From positions 201,848,718-201,912,717 of the forward strand of contig CM060688.1 in the NCBI GenBank assembly GCA_030686995.1: a DNA stretch of 64,000 nucleotides. The letters are read 5' to 3'. A program made the position numbers and the translations under genes. The notes under the pieces are model-generated. The model was given only the letters and a program-made list of their open reading frames with translations, did no database searches and had not been told where the DNA came from. Origin of the DNA: Artemisia argyi. Lineage: Eukaryota; Streptophyta; Magnoliopsida; Asterales; Asteraceae. Positions 35,126 to 48,113 of the stretch are shown here, in pieces (the stretch's first letter is position 1; every line of letters starts with the position of its first letter).

Positions 35126-35425
35126 GGAGTCTACACCAGTATCGTGGCTAGATCGATTTGGAATCAGGTTGTTGTGTTGCTACATAAACCAAGGAGTATT
35201 TGGTTAGGAGAGCTAGTTAGTATATCTCTTATGTCATGATAGTCGGATTGTACGTTCGTCCCGTATGGAACGATTAGTATCTATTATGACTGTTGGTAGT
35301 ATGGAACGATGTATTGATCGCTACTTATGGACGATGGTGAGCTCGTATGATATTTTACGGTTTTTGGCGTACATGGAGAATTGTGTTCCTATTTGCGTGG
35401 TCGATATTGTCTTGGAATTATATTA

Positions 35426-36620
35426 ATGGCTGTACGACGAAACCCTGTTAGAGCTACCAGAACTGGTCCTGCAACGACTACCCCTAGTCGTCGAGGACAC
35501 CGTCCTACTCGAAATGTTGAAACCCCTACTCCTGATAACCTGGACACTACTAACCGCAACAACAGGAATCAAAATGTTGATGTTCAGGGAGACAATGATC
35601 ATGTTCCACTTAATGCACCTATTGTGGATCAAGTAATGATCAATCAACTTGTGGAGCAACGAGTTGCTGAGCTACTAGCTGAGTCAAATCATTCCAACAA
35701 TTCTGTTGGAAAATTTCCACCTGTACGTGCTAATGAACGTAACTACAAGGAGTTTCGAATTTGTGGACCCATTGAGTTTGGAGGAACCGAAGGAGTGGTC
35801 TACTTGGTCAGGTGGATAGAGAAAACTGAGTTGGTGTTCAATGTCAGCAATTGTGCAGAGAATGTTGAGGTAAAGCTTGCTTCTTTTACTTTCAAGGATG
35901 AAGCTTTAACTTGGTGGAACAATTACCGTAATTCGGTTGGAAGTGATGTGGTTTATGCTACGACTTGGGAGCAATTTAAGTCTTTGCTGATTCAGACTTA
36001 TTGCCCAAGAAATGAGGTTAAGAAGCTGTAGATTGAGTTTTGGAATCACAAAGTGAAGGGTATTGATATGGCAACTTACAATCGTCGTTACCAGGAGTTG
36101 TCCTTGCCTTGCCCAGATATGGTTAGAACCGAGACTCAAAAGATTGAGCGGTATACCGATGGGTTGCTTGTGGTTACAAGGAATGATGTGATTGGTGCTA
36201 GACCTGCAAATATCCATGAGGCCATCGAAATCGCTCAACAATCAATGGATTCGTTGGACTTTGGAAGGAGCTGATAAGGGTAAGAATGGAAAGAGAAAGA
36301 GAGACCATCACTCTAAGGGTAAAGATCACCGAAACAAGCGACAAGCTGTTGCTAAGGCTTATGCCATTGGGAATGGAGATAAAAGGAACCAAAATGGTGA
36401 TGCACCCAAGTGTGGTCATTGCTACAAGCATCGTACAGGACAATGTACTGTGATTTGTCAGAGTTGCTCAAGGAGAGGACATGTAGCTAAGGATTGTAGA
36501 GCACGACCCCTTGCTATGGTTCAAGCTACTCCTGAAACTATGAGTAAGGCAAATGTTACTTGTTATGGATGTGGAAAGAAGGGACATTATAGGAATGAGC
36601 GTAGAGAATCGTGGAACTGA
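35426..36620 (+). pseudogene. Tekay gag, unit 1 (broken)
   Basis: From ATG 35426 (MAVRRNPVRATRTG) it encodes the capsid-type region (EFGGTEGVVYLVRWIEKTE, ALTWWNNY). An in-frame TAG at 36029-36031 interrupts it; the same frame resumes at once. A frameshift near 36270 leads into the nucleocapsid with CCHC zinc knuckles: CGHCYKHRTGQC (atypical), CQSCSRRGHVAKDC (intact), and CYGCGKKGHYRNER, where the last Cys is Arg. Gag would package element RNA in virus-like particles. All lesions recur in unit 2. Confidence 0.85.
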
Positions 36621-37150
36621 GGAAATTAAGGATCGGGTGGTAATGGGTACAATCATGGAAACCGTAGAGCTGGAGCTGCTTATGGGAGAGTGTATGCACT
36701 CGGGAACGAGAGAGGAGGAGATCCGAACGTCGTTACTGATACGTTTCTTCTCAATAATCGTTATGCTTCCATACTATTTGATACTGGTGCTGATAGAAGT
36801 TTTGTGTCTACTACGTTTGCACCCTTACTAGAGAAACCCCCGATGGTCTTAGGAATTGGTTATGATGTAGAGTTAGCTAATGGGAATATAGAGAGGATTA
36901 GGACCATCATTCGCGGTTGCACGTTAAATTTCTTGAATCACCCTTTCAACATAGATCTTCTACCGTCACGTTAGGAAATTTCGATGTCATCATTGGTATG
37001 GATTGGTTGTCGAAGTATCGTGCTCACATACTTTGCGATGAGAAGATCGTGCGAGTGCCTTACGGAAAGGAGACTCTAAATATACAAGGAGATCGAAAAG
37101 GTTCGAGGAGCCCATCCCGATTAGCGGTCATATCTTGCACTAAATTACCG
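36620..37150 (+). pseudogene. Tekay aspartic protease, unit 1 (frameshifted)
   Basis: The active-site motif FDTGADRSFVS (Asp-Thr-Gly at 36780-36788) lies in an open stretch from about 36640 to a premature TAG at 36974. The next frame resumes with [20 protein letters not shown] 1-nt shift near 36965 separates them. It would cleave the polyprotein. Same break in unit 2. Confidence 0.85.
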
Positions 37151-38570
37151 AAGCTAACGGAAAAGGATGTTGCCTTTTCTTAGCTCGAATCTCTGAGAAA
37201 GGAGGGAAGGAGAAGAAGGAAAGGTGCATTGGAGATGTACCTATAGTTCGTGATTTTCCTGATGTATTTCCCGATGATTTGCCGGGAATCCCGCCTACTA
37301 GACAAGTAGAGTTTCAGATTGAGTTGATACCTGGTGCTGCACCCGTGGCACGAGCGCCTTATCGTCCTGCACCTGCTGAATTGGAAGAGTTGTCGAAGCA
37401 ATTAGCGGAGTTAGCCGAAAGGGGATTTATAAGACCAAGTTCTTCACCTTGGGGAGCCCCGGTCTTATTTGGGAAGAAGAAGGATGGATCATTTCGTATG
37501 TGTATTGATTATCGAGAGTTGAACAAGTTAACGGCGAGGAATAGATACCCGTTACCGAGGATCGACGATTTGTTCGATCAGCATCAAGGATCGAGTGTGT
37601 ATTCGAAGATCGATTTGAGATCGGGATATCATCAGCTTCGAGTTCGCGAGAAAGATATTTCAGAAACGGCTTTCAGAAACCGTTACGGGCATTACGAGTT
37701 TCAGGTGATGCCGTTTGGGTTGACTAACGCACCGGCGGTATTCATGGACCTCATGAATCGGGTGTGTAAGCCTTACTTAGATAAGTTTGTGATTATGTTC
37801 ATCGATGACATTCTAATTTATTCGAAGAGTGAGAAGGAGCAGGAGGAACATCTAAGAATTATCTTAGAATTGCTCAGGAAAGAGAAACTGTATGCAAAGT
37901 TTTCTAAATGTGAATTTTGGATTCCGTCGGTACAATTTCCAGGTCATGTGATTGATAGACAAGGAGTTCATGTAGATCCTGCTAAGATTGAAGCGATTAA
38001 AGATTGGGCTGCACCTACGACCCCAACAGAAATTTGTCAATTTTTGGGATTAGCCGGTTATTACCGAAGATTCATTGAGGGATTTTCAAAAATCGCAAAA
38101 CCGTCGACCAAATTGACTCAAAAGAATGTTAAGTACGAATGGGGAGATAAGGAAGAGGAAGCATTTCAATTACTTAAGGAAATGTTGTGTAGTGCTCCTG
38201 TCTTAACGTTACCTGAAGGTAACGAGGACTTCGTCATCTATTGTGACGCTTCGCATAAAGGTTTAGGAGCTGTGTTAATGCAACAAGAGAAAGTGATAGC
38301 TTATGCTTCCCGACAGCTCAAGAAGCACGAGAAGAACTACACCACCCATGATTTGGAGTTAGGTGCTGTGGTTTTTGCTTTAAGGATATGGAGACATTAC
38401 TTGTATGGAACCAAGTGTGTAGTGACCACAAAAGTCTGCAACACATCTTGAATAAAAAGAGCTCAACATGAGACAACGACGTTGGATTGAGTTGCTAAGC
38501 GATTACGATTGTGAAATTCGCTACCATCCTGGTAAAGCAAACGTTGTTGCTGATGCTCTTAGTCGAAAGG
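37150..38570 (+). pseudogene. Tekay reverse transcriptase and RNase H, unit 1 (frameshifted)
   Basis: RT blocks: [29 protein letters not shown], the catalytic [11 protein letters not shown] (37798-37809 covers FIDD) and [12 protein letters not shown]. RNase H starts [20 protein letters not shown] and [18 protein letters not shown] 7-nt deletion near 38424 and a 1-nt loss near 38454 destroy the second half of RNase H in both units. Unit 1 also lacks one A in the run at 37162-37166, which uncouples RT from the upstream frame; unit 2 keeps it. Confidence 0.9.
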
Positions 38571-40062
38571 AGAGAATTCCACCATTACGAGTTAGGTCAT
38601 TAGGAATGACTATCGTATCGCCATTACCGTCTCAAATATTAGAAGCTCAAACGGAAGCATTGAAAGCAGGAAATCGACCTGCTGAGAAAATATTTGGGAT
38701 GGCAGAAAATGAGAAGGGATTTGTTAAGCGTTCTGATGGAGTATTATGTTTTAGAGAGCGAAATTGAGTACCTTTGTAGGGAGGAATTCGAGAGTTGATT
38801 ATGCACGAGTCGCATAAGTCAAGATACTCTATTTATCCTGGGTCTGATAAGATGTACCAGGATTTGAAAAAGTTATATTGGTGGCCAAATATGAAGGCAG
38901 ATATAGCGTTGTATGTTGGCAAGTGTTTGACTTGTTCTAAGGTTAAAGCCGAACATTAAAGACCGTCAAGATTATTGACGCAGCCAGAACTCCCGGTTTG
39001 GAAATGGGAGCGGATCACAATGGATTTTATTACCAAATTACCAAAGACAGCTAGCGGTTGTGACGCTATCTGGGTAATTGTGGATCGATTGACTAAGTCT
39101 GCTCATCCCCTAGCAATTAGTAAAGATGATAGTGTAGACAAACTTGCGAGGTTGTAGGTGAAAGAAATTATTTCCCGTCATGGAGTGCTGATATAGATTA
39201 TTTCTGATCGCGACAGCCGCTTTACGTCAGCTTTGTGGCGATCACTTCAAATGGTTTTGGGGACGAGACTTGATATGAGTACTGCATATCATCCCCAAAC
39301 CGATGGTCAAAGTGAGAGGACCATTCAGAGGTTAGAGGATATGCTTCGTGCATGCATCATAGACTTCGGTAAAGGCTGGGAGAAGTATTTGCCCCTTGCG
39401 GAATTCTCCTATAATAATAGCTACCACACAAGTCTTAAAGCTGCACCATTTGAAGCTTTATATGGCCGTAAATGCCGTTCGCCTATTGGTTGGGCTGAAG
39501 TTGGAGATAGCCAATTCACAGGCCCTGAACTGATTTTGGAAACTACTGAGAAAGTAGCTCAGATTCGTGATCGATTGCAAGCAGCTAGAGATAGGCAGAA
39601 GAGCTACGCCGATCAGAGACGTAAACCCTTAGAGTTCCAGGTTGGAGACAAAGTAATGCTGAAAGTCTCGCCTTGGAAAGGTGTGATACGTTTCGGGAAA
39701 CGTGGGAAACTCAACCCCCGCTACATTGGACCATTTCTTATTTTAGAAAGAATTGGGCCGTGGCTTATCGGTTGGAATTACCACAGGAACTGAGTAAAGT
39801 TCACAATGTGTTTCATATTAGTAATTTGAAGAAGTGTTTTTCTGATAAGATGCCGGTTATACCGGTGAAAGATATTCGTGTTGAGGAGAAATTGAACTTT
39901 GTGGAAGAGCCGAATGAGATTTAGGATCATGAGATTAAGCGACTCAAGCGAAGTCGCATTCCACTCGTCAAGGTTCGTTGGAATTCCCGACACGGACCGG
40001 AATTTACGTGGGAACGTGAGGACGAGTTCCGGAAGAGATATCCGAAGCTTTTCACTTCGTAG
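38571..40062 (+). pseudogene. Tekay integrase with chromodomain-like C-terminus, unit 1 (broken)
   Basis: HHCC finger (MHESHKSRY to CLTCSK), catalytic residues in [18 protein letters not shown] and GQSERTIQ, then [20 protein letters not shown]. After a frameshift near 39757 comes HEIKRLKRSRIPLVKVRWN to FRKRYPKLFTS, resembling the chromodomain-type tail that targets chromoviruses to marked chromatin. In-frame stops lie near 38766, 38779, 38957, 39156, 39195 and 39922. All recur in unit 2. The final stop is at 40060-40062. Confidence 0.85.
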
Positions 40063-40101
40063 ATGAATTGTTCCGAGAGAAACCCGGGACGGGTTCCTTC
40101 T

Positions 40102-40114
40102 GAGGCTGGGAGGA
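40102..40114 (+). other. Polypurine tract, unit 1
   Basis: GAGGCTGGGAGGA directly before LTR2; the same sequence at 49645-49657 precedes LTR3. Confidence 0.8.
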
Positions 40115-43100
40115 TGTGACAACTGGCAAATTAGGGAGTTATTTCGAAAACCCGCATTACATTAAAGTTCGTTTATAAATTTATATTTGGAATTTTATTC
40201 GTAACGAACTTGAAAAACCAATATTTTAGTTGGTTATATCTAAAACTTTTATGGAATCGAATTTGGATTATCGATGCGATGAGATTTATTTCGAAATTTT
40301 ATTGGCACTACGTTGACTCCGGCACTAGAATAACCTAACTAAAGTTTTATGTCTTGAGTCTACGGATTCGGCTATATATATTTATTTATGGAACTCTCGT
40401 GAGATATTAAATGTTTTGAAACGGGTTACGGGTTTTGGTCCGTGTATTGCACACCTAGTCACCTTACCCTAGACATTATTAATATCCTTATTAATAATAT
40501 TATTAGCATTATTATTATTATTAGAAAGAAAAAGAAAAGAATGAAAAAAAAAAAAAAAAAAAAAAAATAGAGTAAACTACAAATCGTCCTTGTGGTTACA
40601 GACTTTTCACACCACACACACAAAACACCATTTTCATTCTCTCTCTCCTTTGCAAACCCTCTTCGCCGCCATCTTTTCCGGCAGCCGCCGCTCCACCGCC
40701 GGTCTTACAACACAACCATCACCACCATCTTCATCCCCTCCTCACGATCTTTCTTTTGAGCCATCACACGCGCCGAATAACAAAACCCCACACCTTCTTT
40801 TTCGTTGATTCACCGCCGAGTTTAGATCCACCAACACCTTTGTTTGTGGTTTTGATTGTAGATACGGTAAGGGACACGTGTTTTCACGCGTGAGTTGACT
40901 CAACCGAGTCAACTCGGTTTAGTTTTGTTTTCTTGGATTAAATAACGATTGGGATAAAATTTTGATAATAAAATTTAAGGGGTTTTGTAAGATAGTAGTG
41001 AGAAAAGGAATTTTGATGATGAAAACTTGTTTGGTATCCATTCGTGGGTTTGATTTGTGGTCGATCCGTTTAACCGTGAGCCTTGACTCACGGCTCAGCT
41101 TGTATACATGTTTTTATCATGGTATTGTGAAGGTAAGGACCAAGGGTTAAGAGCAGATTGATCTCTTGTTATTATGCTACTGATTTTTGTTGTTGTTATT
41201 GGGATTTGCGTGACCCATGAGGTCCGTTTGGTTTTACTTGTGGCTCGTTGGAGCTAAACCAAGACCCACAAGGGTCTCTTGGATGAGCTTTGGCTCGACA
41301 AGAGGTGAGCCGAGACCCAAAGGGTTCGGCAATAACCCTCACATGGTACCTGATGTCTAGTTGAATTGGCGTTTTTGCTACTAGTTATTATTATTGTGGT
41401 TTTCTTGTTGTTGCTGACCTTATTATTGTGTTATCAATCTGATGGTGACCGAACGGGATGGGAAGAGCCGAGACCCTTTTGTGGTCTCGGCGATGGAATT
41501 ATTATTTTGTGGAGTTGTTGTCGAAGGAAATATGGGGACCGATTGTGAGACGGTCAACTAGAATGACGGAGATAGGTTAGTCGGGTGCCGTAGTCGGACC
41601 CTATTGTTGTAGCACGTGTTTTGGGAAGTTGTTGGACGGAGATTAATTACTTGGTTTGACTCAATTATCATTTTATTTGGACTTGGACAATGAGCCGAGA
41701 GTGATGACTCGGACATGTGGCCATTTCGTATGACTCGATAATTATTTATAATTAAACACAATTAATAAAACTCGTAATAATATTATTAATAATATAAACG
41801 TTTATATAAATATATAAACGTGAAAACGTATATATATTTATACAAGTGCGTATATTAATAATAAAACGATCACGAGTAATATTATAATAATAACGCGACT
41901 ATAAATATTATGCTATGAAAGTAGCGTAATAATATTACGAGCGCTATTATAATTAAACGACCATAATTAACGACGAAATCTTTAACGTTGAATAAATACT
42001 AAACCAAATAATATCTTTTTAATAAACGAGGAAAACTATCGAGTTATACGGGATCGTGGTCACTTGAGTCCAAGTGGTTTATTATTTGTGACGTTCGTGT
42101 TGTCACGGATATATGACGATTAATACATTCATTTTCGATAACTACGTAACTTATTTAATCGACGGGTTAAATGAGAGCTATTTAGTTGTTTAAATTGAGT
42201 ATATTAATGGGCATCGTATCCTACGACGCCCATAGGTTGTGGTATGTGTACGAGAATAATAAGTTGCTAAGTATCTCGTGAGATTGCCAAATTGACGAAT
42301 TTGGTAAGCTTAACGGTATAATTAGAGAATTTATTAAACTTTGATATATACCATATAGTACTTTATGTGCAATGTGTGACCTAGGATTCGGGTATAATCC
42401 TAGAATGGTATATTAAGTAAATAAATATGGAGGATTACCAAATCGACGGATTTGATAGACTTCGATGATTTATTTAAGTAATATATTAGGCTAATATTAG
42501 ACCCATAGATTGTTTTATCATCCTTATTGTTGTGACTTCTTGGTTTGAGTTGTGTCGACCCACCACCCGTATGGATACCAAACGCAAATACACCAAACTA
42601 ATACGAAATGGATTTTCGGAAATAAAACGGATTCTCGTCCAGGTTTGGGAATATCTTGAATTTGAGGAAATGATTTCTGAACGAGTTGATATTGTTAGGT
42701 CGTGCCGAGTCCGTAGTTGCCGTCTTTTGAGTTACTATACATCTTACCTCTACCGATTTCTTATTGTTGAATTCTGGACTTGAGGTGAGTCATAGCCCCA
42801 CTTTTTACTCTTGAACTATGTTTTCAATGATTGGGGTGAGAAACGTGCAAATCATTTTACGTGGACTATTATTGCTTTTATATTCTTTCTAAACTTGCTA
42901 TGCGTATGGACTAGGATATATTGTCAGCTTTAGTCACACCTTTTGTGTGTACTATTCAAGGTTGGCTTATTTGGTTATTGGTGGATTGTCAGCTTTAGTC
43001 ACATATATGTTGTGTGCACTATTCAAGGTTGGCTTATTTGATTATGTGGAATTGTCAGCTTTAGTCACATATATGTTGTGTGTACTATTCAAGGTTGGCT

Positions 43101-43715
43101 TATTTAGATACTGTAGCGTGCACCTATAGGTTATTAATATTTCGGAGGTTATCCGAGAGATTATTGGTATTGCGGGGGTTACCCGAATATCTATGTTAGT
43201 ACGGAAGAGTATCCGTGTGTTTTGTTAGTACGGAAGGGTATCCGTGTGTTTTGTTAGTACGGAAGGGTATCCGTGTGTTTTGTTGGAGCGGAGGGTATCC
43301 GCAGGCTTTTAGCGAATCCTTAGTCTAGCTAGCAAGCGTTTTGCGTACATGTCCACTATATTGAGTTATGAATTTAAACCTATGATCTCACCAGCGAAAG
43401 CTGACTTTTAGCACGTTTTCTCAGGAAATTAAGTGATGCTCTATGGATGCTTGGATTGGAGGCTTGGCAATGGCACCGGTTATGGATCTATTTTTCTAAA
43501 ACTCTGATAAACTATTGTGGACCTATTGTTATTTTATTTTGGGCCTGACTCTGAATGATGTTGGGATAAATGTAAACCTTAAAGCCCCGTTTTGGTTGCA
43601 TTTTTATTTTGTTTACTTTATCTCGTTCTAGATTGTCTTGTGTTGGATACCAATCCCCGTAGCACCCCGAAAGCTTGTTGAGTCTTCCGCTGTATCAAAT
43701 TTTGGGGGTGTTACA
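40115..43715 (+). repeat. Tekay LTR2, shared middle LTR (3601 bp)
   Basis: It serves as 3' LTR of unit 1 and 5' LTR of unit 2. By eye it has the fewest private changes: it agrees with LTR3 at six LTR1-specific sites and with LTR1 at about eight LTR3-specific sites. Confidence 0.95.
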
Positions 43716-43718
43716 GAT

Positions 43719-43731
43719 TGGTATCAGAGCC
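43719..43731 (+). other. Primer binding site, unit 2
   Basis: TGGTATCAGAGCC, identical to unit 1. Confidence 0.9.
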
Positions 43732-44259
43732 AAGGTTATAGAGAACTAGGTAAATAAACGCCTAAACTATAACCGTATTTTTATTAGAAAATGATCCTTG
43801 ACCACCGCCCGCCAGCCCGCCAAGCCGAAGCATCATTGTTATTATTGAGGTATATTGAGATGATTATCGGATATGGGATTCTTGAGATGATTTGAGGATT
43901 TGAGATTTATTGATTTAGTGATATGATGGCGTTTTGAGGAGTTATATGCGTTTTGAGGATTTATATGCGTTTTGAGGAATTATATGCGTTTTGAGGAATT
44001 ATATGGCTTGATTGTTTTACGAATGATTTTAGTAATGCGGTATTTTAAATCTTTCTTGATATATACGATTTGTAATTATATGATGATTTTGATGCGATAT
44101 TTTGAGTTCGCGCTTTAATTGTTTTGAAACACTTACACCTACCCTACGCCGTTGTCACAAATCATAGCCTCCTTTGCACGTGTCATTATTAAGAATTGTT
44201 ATTGTTAGTACGCGTCGCCGACTTTATCGCCTCGTGGTTCACCTGCTCGGAGATGACGA

Positions 44260-44667
44260 GTGATGGAGTACCCCTTCGACGAGGAGTACGCGGGTAAGCA
44301 GAATGATAACCCTCAAGATGAGGAAGAGAATGATGACCCTCAGGATTGGGAAGAGAATGATCCTCAGGAGGAGGATATGCCTGATGATGATGGGTCGCTA
44401 GCACATTCAGTTCATTCTGCGAAGCCCGATTCCCCGATACATCCGTTAGAACCGGTCTCACCTGATCATCCGTTTTTGTTTGATTCACCACCTGGTAGTC
44501 CTGTGGCGTCGGATGCACCTTCTGAGGTTTCTGCTGAGCATGCAGAGTTAGGTGAGACTGGTAGGATGTGGGCTCAGATTACTGCACAGGGCGAGAGGAT
44601 CTCGCGGATGTCTGACCGACTTGAGATGGTCATTGCTGAGTTTATTGTTGAGTTGTTGCGGATTTGA
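44260..44667 (+). CDS. Small acidic ORF upstream of gag, unit 2
   Basis: Same 135-codon acidic ORF as at 34718-35125. It differs at two residues in the middle (HSVHSAKPDS here, HSVQSAMPDS in unit 1). It is the only ORF of the element that is open in both units. The function is unknown. Confidence 0.45.
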   Translation: MMEYPFDEEYAGKQNDNPQDEEENDDPQDWEENDPQEEDMPDDDGSLAHSVHSAKPDSPIHPLEPVSPDHPFLFDSPPGSPVASDAPSEVSAEHAELGETGRMWAQITAQGERISRMSDRLEMVIAEFIVELLRI

Positions 44668-44967
44668 GGAGTCTACACCAGTATCGTGGCTAGATCGATT
44701 TGGAATCAGGTTGTTGTGTTGCTACATAAACCAAGGAGTATTTGGTTAGGAGAGCTAGTTAGTATATCTCTTATGTCATGATAGTCGGATTGTACGTTCG
44801 TCCCGTATGGAACGATTAGTATCTATTATGACTGTTGGTAGTATGGAACGATGTATTGATCGCTACTTATGGACGATGGTGAGCTCGTATGATATTTTAC
44901 GGTTTTTGGCGTACATGGAGAATTGTGTTCCTATTTGCGTGGTCGATATTGTCTTGGAATTATATTA

Positions 44968-46162
44968 ATGGCTGTACGACGAAACCCTGTTAGAGCTACC
45001 AGAACTGGTCCTGCAACGACTACCCCTAGTCGTCGAGGACACCGTCCTACTCGAAATGTTGAAACCCCTACTCCTGATAACCTGGACACTACTAACCGCA
45101 ACAACAGGAATCAAAATGTTGATGTTCAGGGAGACAATGATCATGTTCCACTTAATGCACCTATTGTGGATCAAGTAATGATCAATCAACTTGTGGAGCA
45201 ACGAGTTGCTGAGCTACTAGCTGAGTCAAATCATTCCAACAATTCTGTTGGAAAATTTCCACCTGTACGTGCTAATGAACGTAACTACAAGGAGTTTCGA
45301 ATTTGTGGACCCATTGAGTTTGGAGGAACCGAAGGAGTGGTCTACTTGGTCAGGTGGATAGAGAAAACTGAGTTGGTGTTCAATGTCAGCAATTGTGCAG
45401 AGAATGTTGAGGTAAAGCTTGCTTCTTTTACTTTCAAGGATGAAGCTTTAACTTGGTGGAACAATTACCGTAATTCGGTTGGAAGTGATGTGGTTTATGC
45501 TACGACTTGGGAGCAATTTAAGTCTTTGCTGATTCAGACTTATTGCCCAAGAAATGAGGTTAAGAAGCTGTAGATTGAGTTTTGGAATCACAAAGTGAAG
45601 GGTATTGATATGGCAACTTACAATCGTCGTTACCAGGAGTTGTCCTTGCCTTGCCCAGATATGGTTAGAACCGAGACTCAAAAGATTGAGCGGTATACCG
45701 ATGGGTTGCTTGTGGTTACAAGGAATGATGTGATTGGTGCTAGACCTGCAAATATCCATGAGGCCATCGAAATCGCTCAACAATCAATGGATTCGTTGGA
45801 CTTTGGAAGGAGCTGATAAGGGTAAGAATGGAAAGAGAAAGAGAGACCATCACTCTAAGGGTAAAGATCACCGAAACAAGCGACAAGCTGTTGCTAAGGC
45901 TTATGCCATTGGGAATGGAGATAAAAGGAACCAAAATGGTGATGCACCCAAGTGTGGTCATTGCTACAAGCATCGTACAGGACAATGTACTGTGATTTGT
46001 CAGAGTTGCTCAAGGAGAGGACATGTAGCTAAGGATTGTAGAGCACGACCCCTTGCTATGGTTCAAGCTACTCCTGAAACTATGAGTAAGGCAAATGTTA
46101 CTTGTTATGGATGTGGAAAGAAGGGACATTATAGGAATGAGCGTAGAGAATCGTGGAACTGA
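44968..46162 (+). pseudogene. Tekay gag, unit 2 (broken)
   Basis: Counterpart of 35426-36620 with the same in-frame TAG (45571-45573), the same frameshift near 45812, and the same Cys-to-Arg change in the third zinc knuckle. Confidence 0.85.
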
Positions 46163-46692
46163 GGAAATTAAGGATCGGGTGGTAATGGGTACAATCATGG
46201 AAACCGTAGAGCTGGAGCTGCTTATGGGAGAGTGTATGCACTCGGGAACGAGAGAGGAGGAGATCCGAACGTCGTTACTGATACGTTTCTTCTCAATAAT
46301 CGTTATGCTTCCATACTATTTGATACTGGTGCTGATAGAAGTTTTGTGTCTACTACGTTTGCACCCTTACTAGAGAAACCCCCGATGGTCTTAGGAATTG
46401 GTTATGATGTAGAGTTAGCTAATGGGAATATAGAGAGGATTAGGACCATCATTCGCGGTTGCACGTTAAATTTCTTGAATCACCCTTTCAACATAGATCT
46501 TCTACCGTCACGTTAGGAAATTTCGATGTCATCATTGGTATGGATTGGTTGTCGAAGTATCGTGCTCACATACTTTGCGATGAGAAGATCGTGCGAGTGC
46601 CTTACGGAAAGGAGACTCTAAATATACAAGGAGATCGAAAAGGTTCGAGGAGCCCATCCCGATTAGCGGTCATATCTTGCACTAAATTACCG
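46162..46692 (+). pseudogene. Tekay aspartic protease, unit 2 (frameshifted)
   Basis: Asp-Thr-Gly at 46322-46330. The same premature stop (46516) and 1-nt break as unit 1; the frame beyond it continues without interruption into RT. Confidence 0.85.
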
Positions 46693-48113
46693 AAGCTAAC
46701 GGAAAAAGGATGTTGCCTTTTCTTAGCTCGAATCTCTGAGAAAGGAGGGAAGGAGAAGAAGGAAAGGTGCATTGGAGATGTACCTATAGTTCGTGATTTT
46801 CCTGATGTATTTCCCGATGATTTGCCGGGAATCCCACCTACTAGACAAGTAGAGTTTCAGATTGAGTTGATACCTGGTGCTGCACCCGTGGCACGAGCGC
46901 CTTATCGTCCTGCACCTGCTGAATTGGAAGAGTTGTCGAAGCAATTAGCGGAGTTAGCCGAAAGGGGATTTATAAGACCAAGTTCTTCACCTTGGGGAGC
47001 CCCGGTCTTATTTGGGAAGAAGAAGGATGGATCATTTCGTATGTGTATTGATTATCGAGAGTTGAACAAGTTAACGGCGAGGAATAGATACCCGTTACCG
47101 AGGATCGACGATTTGTTCGATCAGCATCAAGGATCGAGTGTGTATTCGAAGATCGATTTGAGATCGGGATATCATCAGCTTCGAGTTCGCGAGAAAGATA
47201 TTTCAGAAACGGCTTTCAGAAACCGTTACGGGCATTACGAGTTTCAGGTGATGCCGTTTGGGTTGACTAACGCACCGGCGGTATTCATGGACCTCATGAA
47301 TCGGGTGTGTAAGCCTTACTTAGATAAGTTTGTGATTATGTTCATCGATGACATTCTAATTTATTCGAAGAGTGAGAAGGAGCAGGAGGAACATCTAAGA
47401 ATTATCTTAGAATTGCTCAGGAAAGAGAAACTGTATGCAAAGTTTTCTAAATGTGAATTTTGGATTCCGTCGGTACAATTTCCAGGTCATGTGATTGATA
47501 GACAAGGAGTTCATGTAGATCCTGCTAAGATTGAAGCGATTAAAGATTGGGCTGCACCTACGACCCCAACAGAAATTTGTCAATTTTTGGGATTAGCCGG
47601 TTATTACCGAAGATTCATTGAGGGATTTTCGAAAATCGCAAAACCGTCGACCAAATTGACTCAAAAGAATGTTAAGTACGAATGGGGAGATAAGGAAGAG
47701 GAAGCATTTCAATTACTTAAGGAAATGTTGTGTAGTGCTCCTGTCTTAACGTTACCTGAAGGTAACGAGGACTTCGTCATCTATTGTGACGCTTCGCATA
47801 AAGGTTTAGGAGCTGTGTTAATGCAACAAGAGAAAGTGATAGCTTATGCTTCCCGACAGCTCAAGAAGCACGAGAAGAACTACACCACCCATGATTTGGA
47901 GTTAGGTGCTGTGGTTTTTGCTTTAAGGATATGGAGACATTACTTGTATGGAACCAAGTGTGTAGTGACCACAAAAGTCTGCAACACATCTTGAATAAAA
48001 AGAGCTCAACATGAGACAACGACGTTGGATTGAGTTGCTAAGCGATTACGATTGTGAAATTCGCTACCATCCTGGTAAAGCAAACGTTGTTGCTGATGCT
48101 CTTAGTCGAAAGG
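46692..48113 (+). pseudogene. Tekay reverse transcriptase and RNase H, unit 2
   Basis: Open from the protease tail (46459) through RT to the stop at 47994, the longest uninterrupted pol stretch of the dimer. FIDD at 47341-47352. RNase H is then lost through the same 7-nt and 1-nt deletions as in unit 1 (near 47967 and 47997). RT itself looks intact in sequence, but lacks a continuous gag-pol context. Confidence 0.9.
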
